Assembly (NCBI GenBank): GCA_003162495.1 | Contig: PMOF01000050.1 | Location: forward strand, 1,872-7,677 | Length of the DNA stretch: 5,806 nucleotides | Direction: 5' to 3' | Source: Acidobacteriaceae bacterium | GTDB taxonomy: Bacteria; Acidobacteriota; Terriglobia; Terriglobales; Acidobacteriaceae | In this document: in pieces, positions 1-5,806 of the stretch | Numbering within the stretch: position 1 is the stretch's first letter | How the letters are laid out: every line of letters begins with the position of its first letter | Program-made: the position numbers and the translations under genes | Notes under the pieces: model-generated | Databases searched by the model: none | What the model was told of the DNA's origin: nothing | The model's input: only the letters and a program-made list of their open reading frames with translations

Positions 1-302
1 AACAGCAGCGGGTTGCGCTGGCGCGGGCGTTTGTGGTGGAACCGCCGATTGTGATGGCTGATGAGCCGACGGGGAATCTGGATTCGGCGAACGGGCAACT
101 GGTGCTGGATCTGCTTTTGCAGCGCAACAAAAAGGCAGGCACAACGCTGGTGCTGGTGACGCACGATCCGGAAGTCGCGAGCCGCGCGGACCGCAAGATC
201 GTGCTGCGCGATGGGCTGGTGGTGGAGGATACGCTGCCCTACACAGGGCCGGATGCGATGGCAGTTGCTGCAGCCGACACGGGGCGTGCGCACCATGGCT
301 AA
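1..302 (+). CDS. ABC transporter ATP-binding protein, LolD/YbbA type (5' end outside window)
   Basis: This is the C-terminal 99 codons of an ABC ATPase, read in the frame starting at base 3 and ending in TAA at 300-302. The window opens on QQRVALARAF, the helix directly after the LSGGQ-type signature, so the Walker A and Q-loop regions lie to the left. Walker B is IVMADE (48-65), with the catalytic Glu at 63-65. The D-loop lies within PTGNLD (66-83) and the H-loop His within LVTHD (His codon 162-164). The DEPTGNLD form is typical of the MacB/LolD/FtsE/YbbA class, whose members pair with FtsX-fold permeases, and the overlapping downstream gene is such a permease. The protein should act in the cytoplasm as a homodimer powering that permease. 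The roughly 30-residue tail after the VLRDGLVV strand is ordinary for the class. YbbA-like is preferred to LolD because the partner is YbbP-like. The substrate is unknown. Confidence 0.95.
   Translation, partial: QQRVALARAFVVEPPIVMADEPTGNLDSANGQLVLDLLLQRNKKAGTTLVLVTHDPEVASRADRKIVLRDGLVVEDTLPYTGPDAMAVAAADTGRAHHG
281..302 (+). promoter_or_regulatory. Start region of the permease: weak SD and 8-nt stop/start overlap
   Basis: The ATPase gene stops at TAA 300-302 and the permease starts at ATG 295-297, giving the overlap ATGGCTAA. A GGGG run at 281-284 lies 10 nt upstream of the ATG and is the only Shine-Dalgarno-like stretch seen. The weak SD and the overlap suggest translational coupling, which would keep the two subunits in proportion; this is inference. 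In-frame alternatives are a GTG at 286 and an ATG at 211. The 211 start would add 28 residues rich in Trp, Arg and Gln, overlap the ATPase gene by 92 nt, and precede a normal short cytoplasmic N-terminus, so it is rejected. Confidence 0.6.
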
Positions 303-2886
303 GCGCGCATTGAGCTGGGAGCGGGCCAGCGCCATTGGCTGGCGGGATTTGAAGTCCGCGCCGGGAAAATTCGGGTTTGTGGTGCTGTCGGTCGCGGTGG
401 GCGTGGCGGCGCTGGTGGGGGTGCGGGGTTTCAGCGAAAGCTTCAGGAAAACTTTAGGTACGGAAGCCAGATCGCTGATGGCGGGAGACTTGAGTGCGCG
501 CATCTTTCGGTCGCCAACCGATGAGGACAAGAGCAAGATCGCGGCGCTCGAGAAGCAGGACGCTGGCAAGCAGGGAGCGGGCGCGATTCGTTCCACCTGG
601 GTGACGGAGACGATTTCGATGGCTTCGGTGCCGCCGGACCCGGTGCCGCTGCTGGTTTCGCTCAAGGCCGTCGATCCGGCGGAGTATCCCTATTACGGCA
701 CGGCGGAGCTGGAACCAACGATGACGCTGCAGCAGGCTCTGGAGGGCGATTCGGCGGTGGTGGCAGAAGAATTTCTGATTCGCCTAAACGCGAAGGTGGG
801 GCAGACTCTGCGGCTGGGCGGACGGAATTTCAAGATCGCGGCTGTGCTGAAGCAGGAGCCGGACCGAATCAGCGCAGGTGCGGGCATCGGGCCGCGCGTC
901 ATGATTTCGCTTGCGGCGCTGGCGCGGACGGGTCTGCTGGCGCCGGGGAGCCGTGCGAGTGAACGGCTGCTGATCAAGCTGCCGGAGAACGGCGCGGCGA
1001 CCGATCCCGTGGCCATGCGCAAGCAACTGGAAGATGCGTTGCCCGACGCGCAGGTGATGGATTTTCGCGAGGGCAGTCCTGCGCTGAGCCAGGGGCTGGA
1101 TAATGCGACTGCGATCCTGAGCCTGATTTGCCTGGTGGCGATGGTGCTGGGCGCGATCGGCGTGGCGATGGCGATGCATGCGCACCTGGAACAGCGGATG
1201 GACATGCTGGCGATTTTGAAAGCTGTGGGCGCGGGGTCGGCGGATTTGCTGCGTATTTTTCTGCTTCAGACGCTGGGGCTGGGGCTGGCCGGCGGCCTGT
1301 TGGGCGTGGCCGTTGGAGCGGGCGTGATGGCCGCGCTGCCGGCGGTGTTTGGAGCGCTGCTGCCGGTGCATACAGTGCTTGAATTTCCCTGGCGGTCGGC
1401 GTTGGCGGGGCTGGGAACGGGGTTGCTGACCACGCTGCTGTTCTGTTTGCCGCCGCTGCTCGACGTTCGCGCGGTGAGGCCGGTGCTGGTGTTGCGAAGA
1501 CTGGTGGAGCAGGGGCCGCAGGGGATTCGCGGATGGTTTGCGAAATGGTGGGGACGGCGGCTGCAACTGGGGATTTCCGTCGTGGTGGTGCTGGCGCTGG
1601 GAGGCATTGCGTGGGCGCTCTCCGACTCGGCCAAGGTGGGCACGTGGTTTGCGGTGCTGTTCACAGCTGCGCTGATCGTGCTGCTGGTGCTGGCGGCGGT
1701 GGCGCTCTGGACGCTGCGCTTTCTGCTCAACCGCGTCCGGCTGAGGCTGCCCTCGAGCCTGCGCCACGGGCTGGCGAATCTTTATCGTCCCGGGAACCAG
1801 TCGGCCGCGGTGCTGGCGGCGCTGGGAACGGGCGTGATGCTGATACTGGCAGTTTATCTAATGCAGGCCGCGCTGCTGCGGGATTTGCGCGAGACCGCTT
1901 CGCCGAAGCTGCCCAATATTTTTCTGGTGGATGTGAGCACCGACGAAGTGGCGGGCGTGAAGGATTTTTTTCAGCACCAGGCCGGCGTAAGCCAGGCGCT
2001 GGACCTGATGCCGGTGGTCACAGGGAGATTCAATTCGTTGAACGGCAAGCCCGTGGAGCAAATGAAAGAGCAGCATTTTCCGCGGCACATGCTGGAGAAT
2101 GCGGAGTTGAGTTGGGCCGATACGCCTCCCGCGGGAGACAAGGTGACGCAGGGCAAGTGGTGGACCGATGGGAATGCGGCAGAGCTGGCCGTCAGCCAGG
2201 GCGCGGCGCAGCGGCTACACATCGGCGTCGGTTCGGCGGTGGAGCTCGAAGTGGGCGGCGTGGCGCGCAAGCTGAAGGTAACGGCGCTTTATCGATCGGA
2301 TGGGCAGCACCTGGGCGCGCGGGTTCAGTTCATGTTGCCTTCCGGGCAGCTCAAGGATCAGCCGGCGACCTGGTACGGCGGGGCGCACATCGATCCAAAG
2401 CAAGTGGCTGCCATGGAGCGCGCGCTGTTTACAGCCTATCCGTCGATTAGCGTGATCAATCTGGCCGATGTGCTGCAGAGGATTGAGAGCGTCGTGAATC
2501 AGATTACGTTTGTGGTGCGGTTTCTTGCCGGGTTCTCAATTTTTGCAGGCCTGATGATTCTGGCTTCGAGCATTGCGAGCACGCGCTTCCGGCGGATGCG
2601 CGAAGCGGTGGTGCTGAAGACGCTGGGCGCCACGCGGATGCGGATTGTGCGGACGTTCAGCGTGGAGTTCAGCGTGCTTGGGTTGCTGGCGGGTTCGGTG
2701 GGCGTGGTGTTTGCGAATGTGCTGACGCGAGTGCTGCTCAAAAGGCTTGAGGTTGGATTTCATATTGAGTGGAACGCGACGCTGGTAGCGCTGGTGGGCA
2801 CCGCGGCGCTGGCTACGGCCACGGGGTGGATTGCGAGCTATCGGATTCTGGGGCTAAGGCCGCTCGAAGTGCTGCGGGAAGAGTGA
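295..2886 (+). CDS. FtsX-like ABC permease, YbbP type, ten TM segments
   Basis: This is a complete 863-residue permease and the likely partner of the overlapping ATPase. A short cytoplasmic N-terminus (WRDLKSAPGKF) leads into TM1 (about 26-46). A large periplasmic domain follows (about 47-269) and includes VAEEFLIRLNAKVGQTLRL and QEPDR, features I associate with YbbP. The first FtsX unit has TMs near 270-293, 317-345 and 365-386. Two more TMs (425-442, 450-475) and a seventh (503-526) lead to a second periplasmic domain (about 527-737). The second FtsX unit has TMs near 738-760, 790-812 and 825-846. Both units carry the same cytoplasmic coupling-helix pattern, RMDMLAILKAVGA (301-313) and RMREAVVLKTLGA (767-779), and end in matching RPVLVLR and RPLEVLR motifs. 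The chain is therefore a fused duplication holding both halves of the transporter. LolC/LolE and MacB have four TMs per chain; ten TMs at about 860 residues fits YbbP. By family it would move hydrophobic or envelope molecules by mechanotransmission, but the substrate is unassigned. MacB-like toxin or antibiotic export is a less likely alternative. Confidence 0.93.
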   Translation: MAKRALSWERASAIGWRDLKSAPGKFGFVVLSVAVGVAALVGVRGFSESFRKTLGTEARSLMAGDLSARIFRSPTDEDKSKIAALEKQDAGKQGAGAIRSTWVTETISMASVPPDPVPLLVSLKAVDPAEYPYYGTAELEPTMTLQQALEGDSAVVAEEFLIRLNAKVGQTLRLGGRNFKIAAVLKQEPDRISAGAGIGPRVMISLAALARTGLLAPGSRASERLLIKLPENGAATDPVAMRKQLEDALPDAQVMDFREGSPALSQGLDNATAILSLICLVAMVLGAIGVAMAMHAHLEQRMDMLAILKAVGAGSADLLRIFLLQTLGLGLAGGLLGVAVGAGVMAALPAVFGALLPVHTVLEFPWRSALAGLGTGLLTTLLFCLPPLLDVRAVRPVLVLRRLVEQGPQGIRGWFAKWWGRRLQLGISVVVVLALGGIAWALSDSAKVGTWFAVLFTAALIVLLVLAAVALWTLRFLLNRVRLRLPSSLRHGLANLYRPGNQSAAVLAALGTGVMLILAVYLMQAALLRDLRETASPKLPNIFLVDVSTDEVAGVKDFFQHQAGVSQALDLMPVVTGRFNSLNGKPVEQMKEQHFPRHMLENAELSWADTPPAGDKVTQGKWWTDGNAAELAVSQGAAQRLHIGVGSAVELEVGGVARKLKVTALYRSDGQHLGARVQFMLPSGQLKDQPATWYGGAHIDPKQVAAMERALFTAYPSISVINLADVLQRIESVVNQITFVVRFLAGFSIFAGLMILASSIASTRFRRMREAVVLKTLGATRMRIVRTFSVEFSVLGLLAGSVGVVFANVLTRVLLKRLEVGFHIEWNATLVALVGTAALATATGWIASYRILGLRPLEVLREE

Positions 2887-2934
2887 GAAGAGCAGGGACC
2901 GGGGAACAGCTTCCAGCGATTAGATTTGTAGAAT

Positions 2935-2992
2935 CCCAGGTCTCAAAGGCGAGATCCTTTGGCAAGCTCAGGACAGGCTCTGGGGCACCCAG
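2935..2992. repeat. Interrupted palindromic intergenic repeat
   Basis: The left arm CCCAGGTCTC (2935-2944) is followed by the loop AAAGGC (2945-2950). The ideal right arm would be GAGACCTGGG. Instead its inner part GAGA is at 2951-2954 and its outer part CTGGG at 2980-2984, with 25 extra bases between them (2955-2979). The inner TCTC/GAGA stem and the outer CCCAG/CTGGG stem can still form together around the extra bases. A second CCCAG at 2988-2992 can instead pair with CTGGG across the 3-nt loop GCA. The 25-nt piece includes CAAGCTCAGGACAGGC, similar to a short dispersed repeat I recall from many environmental bacteria, and the palindrome resembles one I recall between genes in Acidobacteria. 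The pairing is seen directly; the repeat-family identity is recollection and unverified. Confidence 0.5.
2938..2960 (+). terminator. Possible weak terminator hairpin after the permease gene
   Basis: AGGTCTC (2938-2944) can pair with GAGA-T-CCT (2951-2958) across the loop AAAGGC, giving seven base pairs with one bulged T. Only a TTT run (2958-2960) follows, partly inside the stem, so this is a poor intrinsic terminator. It sits 52 nt after the permease stop, where a terminator would be expected. It is part of the interrupted palindrome, so any terminator role may be incidental. Confidence 0.2.
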
Positions 2993-3025
2993 TTATCTAA
3001 AAAACGATGCGACTGACTCTCATTT

Positions 3026-5806
3026 CTAGAACTCCTCGCTGGTTTCGGATGCGGGCAATATGTCGTCTTCGCGAGCCATCCACACATAGAGCGTAGGCAT
3101 GAGGAAGATGCCAATGATGAGATTGGCCAGCAGGCCGCCGACGATAACGATGGCGAAGGGGCGCTGCGAATCAGAGCCGATGGCATGCGACAGCGCGGCG
3201 GGCAGCAGGCCCAGGGTAGCGACCAGCATGGTCATCATGACAGGACGCAAGCGAAGCACGGCGCCCTCAACCGCGGCTTCGATGATGTGCTCGTGTGTGG
3301 AGACTTCCATGCCTCTGCGGCGAGAGCGCAACTGGTTGATGAACTCGATCATGATGACGCCGGTTTCAACCGAGACGCCAAACAGCGCCAGGAACCCCAC
3401 GGCCGATGAAACGGAAAAATTGGTGTGGGTAAGAAACAGCGCCAGCGGACCGCCGATAGAGGCCATGACCACAGAGATGAGAATCAGCATGGCCCACTTG
3501 GCGGAGCGGAACATGGTGTAGAGGATGAGGAAGATAACCAGCACTGTGATGGGCACCACGAGGGCCATGCGCTTGTCGGCGCGCTTCTGGCTCTCATATT
3601 CGCCGGCCCACTCGAGGTGGTAGCCGGTCGGCAGCTGTACGGCGCGATTGACCTTTCCGATCGCTTCTTCGACGGTTGAGCCAAGGTCGCGCCCGCGAAC
3701 CGAGTACTTGATGGCGATGTAGCGCTGGCCGCCTTCGCGATTGATTTCTTCAGCGCCGTCGTCGGTGGTGATTTTGGTCAATTGGGCGAGCGATACGCGC
3801 TCGCCGGTAGGCGCGAGCAGGCGCACATTTTCAATGGCCTCGCGCGTATCTCGAAATTGTTGTTGATAGCGGAGAGTTACATCGAAGCGCGCCTCGCCCT
3901 GCTGCAACTGGGTAACGGCGTTGGCGCCGACCGCGGTCTGCACGGCGTCCTGAATGTCGGCGACGTTGATGCCCCAGCGGGCGGCGGTTGCGCGGTCTAC
4001 CTGGAGATTAAAGTTGGGTTGGCCGACGATGCGGAAGATGCCGAGATCCTCGATGCCCTTGACGGTGGCCATCTGCGCCTGAATCTCCTCGGCTTTGTGC
4101 TCCAATGTGCGCAGATTGTCGCCGTAGAGCTTCACCGCCAGTTCGCCTTTGACGCCGGAGACGGCTTCTTCCATGTTGTCGGAGATGGGTTGGGAGTAGT
4201 TCCAGATGACGCCGGGGAATCTGGAAAGCTGCTTGTCGATGGCTGCGATCAGCTCTTCCTTGTTCTGATGGAAGAGGGGGCGCCACTGTTCTTTTCTCTT
4301 GAGATCGACAAAATATTCTGTGTTAAAAAATCCGGCGGTATCAGTGCCGTCGTCAGGACGTCCGGTCTGGCTGACGACCTGGGTCACCTCAGGAAAGGAA
4401 GCCATCACCACGCGGGCCTGGTTGGTGAAGTCAATGCTGGCGGTGGGGCCTTCACTGGGAGGAAGCGTTCCGCGTACCCAGATGGACCCCTCGTCGAGGT
4501 GGGGCAGAAATTCCGAGCCGATCGGTCCGCCAACGGTGAGATAGATTGCAATTGCGAAAAGGAGCGTGGAGATGGCAAGGGTGACATTGCGATGCTCGAT
4601 GGCCGCGCGGACGCCTACGCGATAACGGCGGGTGAGCCAGACCATGATCGGGTTCTGCCACTCCTTGGCGCCTTTTTGAAACAGCATGCTGGCCATGACC
4701 GGCGCAACGACGATTGCGAATATAAGGGCGCCCAGCAAAGCAAACGTGACCGTCCAGGCCATGGGCTTGAAGAGCCGACCCTCGACGGCCTGCAGTGTGA
4801 AGATGGGCAGGTAAGAAGCAATAATGATGCCCCGGGCAAAGAATACCGGCCGCAGCACCTCGTGCGCCGCATCGCGGATTTTTTGCCCCGAGGTGCGTGT
4901 GTCGTCCTTGAGGGCCAGATGACGGACCATGTTTTCGATCATGATCACCGAGCCGTCAACGACCATGCCGAAGTCCAGTGCGCCCAGCGAGAGCAGGTTG
5001 GCCGGAATGTGGCTGAGGTCAAGGCAGATGGCGGCGAACATCAAGGCGAAAGGGATGGTGAGAGCCACGATGATGGCTCCGCGAATATTGCCCAGAAAGA
5101 GAAAGAGAATTACGGAAACAAGGAAGACGCCCGCAGTCAGGTTATGTTCGACGGTTTCGACGGTATACCTGACCAGGTCGGAACGGTCGAGGAAGGGAAC
5201 GATCTTGACGCCCTTGGGCAGGATTCCGTTGTTGAGTTTGTTGACTTCCTCATGAATGTCTTGCAGCACAGGGTCGGAGTCGTCTCCCTTTTGCAATAGG
5301 ACGATACCTTCGACGGTGTCGGGATTGTCAATGATGGCGCCGTCAGGCCGGTGGGTGGCTCTGCCGATCTGGCCGAGGCGAATCTTGGGACCCTGGGCGA
5401 CGGTGGCGATGTCTTTGATCTTGACGGCAGCGCCGTTGGAGTTTTTGACGACGGTATTCTCAATGTCCTGAACGGTGGTGTAGAGGCCGACAGACTGAAC
5501 GTTGATCTGCTGCGCGCCCTGTTCGATGAAGCTGCCGCCGCCGTTGGTGTTGTTGTTGGCGATCTGCTGCTCCACCTGAGCGATGGAGAGACCATAGGCG
5601 ACGAGCTTATCGGGATCCAGTTTGATCTGGTATTCCTTGGTGGGCCCGCCGAAGCTCGACACGTCTACGACGCCCTGCACGCCTTTAAAAGACTTCTCGA
5701 GGAGCCAGTCTTCAAGCGACTTTTTCTCCATCACGTCGTACGAAGGGTTGGTGCTCTCGACGGTGTACCAGTAGATCTGGCCGACCGGGCTCCAGTCAGT
5801 GCCCAT
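3026..5806 (-). CDS. czcA: CzcA-type heavy-metal RND efflux pump (N-terminus outside window)
   Basis: These are 926 codons of an HME-RND inner-membrane metal/proton antiporter, ending in SETSEEF and TAG. The ATG at the window edge is internal. The TM4 motif DFGMVVDGSVIMIEN puts Asp278, Asp284 and Glu291 at the spacing of CzcA Asp402, Asp408 and Glu415, so about 124 residues (TM1 and most of the first porter subdomain) are missing. In order there are: porter and docking regions (about 10-215, with NNNTNGGGSFIEQG and the FLDRSDLV approach to TM2); TM2-TM6 (221-375); TM7 (405-424); the second periplasmic half (430-745); and TM8-TM12 (748-908). Acidic residues 459 and 547 stand where I align the copper-binding methionines 573 and 623 of CusA, so a divalent metal such as Zn, Co, Cd or Ni is more likely than Cu or Ag. 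The protein should be a trimer working with a CzcB-like adaptor and a CzcC-like outer-membrane channel, whose genes probably lie upstream, to the right of the window. The family is certain; the exact metal is inference. Confidence 0.95.
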   Translation of the reverse strand: MGTDWSPVGQIYWYTVESTNPSYDVMEKKSLEDWLLEKSFKGVQGVVDVSSFGGPTKEYQIKLDPDKLVAYGLSIAQVEQQIANNNTNGGGSFIEQGAQQINVQSVGLYTTVQDIENTVVKNSNGAAVKIKDIATVAQGPKIRLGQIGRATHRPDGAIIDNPDTVEGIVLLQKGDDSDPVLQDIHEEVNKLNNGILPKGVKIVPFLDRSDLVRYTVETVEHNLTAGVFLVSVILFLFLGNIRGAIIVALTIPFALMFAAICLDLSHIPANLLSLGALDFGMVVDGSVIMIENMVRHLALKDDTRTSGQKIRDAAHEVLRPVFFARGIIIASYLPIFTLQAVEGRLFKPMAWTVTFALLGALIFAIVVAPVMASMLFQKGAKEWQNPIMVWLTRRYRVGVRAAIEHRNVTLAISTLLFAIAIYLTVGGPIGSEFLPHLDEGSIWVRGTLPPSEGPTASIDFTNQARVVMASFPEVTQVVSQTGRPDDGTDTAGFFNTEYFVDLKRKEQWRPLFHQNKEELIAAIDKQLSRFPGVIWNYSQPISDNMEEAVSGVKGELAVKLYGDNLRTLEHKAEEIQAQMATVKGIEDLGIFRIVGQPNFNLQVDRATAARWGINVADIQDAVQTAVGANAVTQLQQGEARFDVTLRYQQQFRDTREAIENVRLLAPTGERVSLAQLTKITTDDGAEEINREGGQRYIAIKYSVRGRDLGSTVEEAIGKVNRAVQLPTGYHLEWAGEYESQKRADKRMALVVPITVLVIFLILYTMFRSAKWAMLILISVVMASIGGPLALFLTHTNFSVSSAVGFLALFGVSVETGVIMIEFINQLRSRRRGMEVSTHEHIIEAAVEGAVLRLRPVMMTMLVATLGLLPAALSHAIGSDSQRPFAIVIVGGLLANLIIGIFLMPTLYVWMAREDDILPASETSEEF

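Larger units (their letters stand above)
2887..3025. other. Intergenic gap between convergent genes
   Basis: These 139 nt separate the permease stop (TGA 2884-2886) from the czcA stop (TAG on the - strand, 3026-3028). No coding region is supported here. The gap holds one imperfect palindromic repeat (2935-2992), described separately, and an A6 run at 2999-3004, which is a T6 run on the czcA strand. I found no convincing stem directly before that T6 run on the czcA strand. Because both flanking genes end here, no promoter is expected. Confidence 0.8.

Noticed and set aside
211..294. Upstream ATG at 211 as the permease start
   Set aside because: It would add 28 residues (MGWWWRIRCP...) atypical of the family and give a 92-nt overlap with the ATPase gene. 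The ATG at 295 gives the usual short overlap and the usual N-terminus before TM1.
784..1767. A 327-codon open frame on the - strand inside the permease gene
   Set aside because: It is again the exact reverse-complement codon register, and its product is a Gln/Arg/His-rich low-complexity chain. The permease on the + strand is clearly real.
1533..2450. A 305-codon + strand open frame shifted within the permease gene
   Set aside because: The product is Gly/Ala/Arg-rich with no recognisable domain and overlaps conserved permease sequence throughout.
2999..3020. T6 run on the - strand just after czcA as an intrinsic terminator
   Set aside because: The bases between the czcA stop and the T run do not form a stem longer than two or three base pairs, so only half of the terminator pattern is present.
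2769..3029. An 86-codon + strand frame across the permease end and the intergenic gap
   Set aside because: It starts inside the permease, reads through the repeat and ends at the czcA stop. No ribosome binding site or domain is visible.
3782..5299. A 505-codon open frame on the + strand opposite czcA
   Set aside because: Its codon boundaries coincide with those of czcA, so stops arise only where czcA uses TTA, CTA or TCA, which are rare in G+C-rich genes. The product is a featureless Asp/Gly/His-rich chain, while the czcA reading has every family motif.

Overview
The window is G+C-rich, with GTG/CTG-heavy codon use, and looks like a chromosomal segment of a Gram-negative (diderm) bacterium. 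The two recognisable systems are an inner-membrane FtsX-type ABC exporter and an RND heavy-metal efflux pump, and the pump needs an outer membrane to make sense. The closest flavour I can recall for the RND protein and for the intergenic repeat is Acidobacteriota (Terriglobia). That is recollection, not a search result.

Layout. On the + strand, 1-302 is the 3' third of an ABC ATPase gene. It is overlapped by 8 nt by a complete permease gene (295-2886), which encodes an 863-residue, ten-TM permease of the YbbP type. These two genes form one transporter: a LolD/YbbA-like ATPase and a fused permease with two FtsX halves. A 139-nt intergenic gap (2887-3025) separates them from the gene on the other strand and contains an interrupted palindromic repeat. 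From 5806 down to 3026, on the - strand, lies most of a CzcA-type RND metal/proton antiporter. It keeps its true C-terminus but lacks about 124 N-terminal residues, which lie beyond the right edge.

The permease and czcA genes are convergent, so they are separate transcription units meeting at the repeat. The ATPase gene presumably begins an operon to the left of the window. The czcA gene is presumably the last gene of a czcCBA-type operon whose membrane-fusion and outer-membrane genes would lie to the right; this cannot be seen here. No RNA genes, CRISPR arrays, IS elements or phage genes were found. I see no clearly new system. The points worth a second look are the broken palindrome in the gap, the acidic rather than methionine-rich metal path of the pump, an unusual TM10 glutamate, and the unassigned substrate of the YbbP-type exporter.
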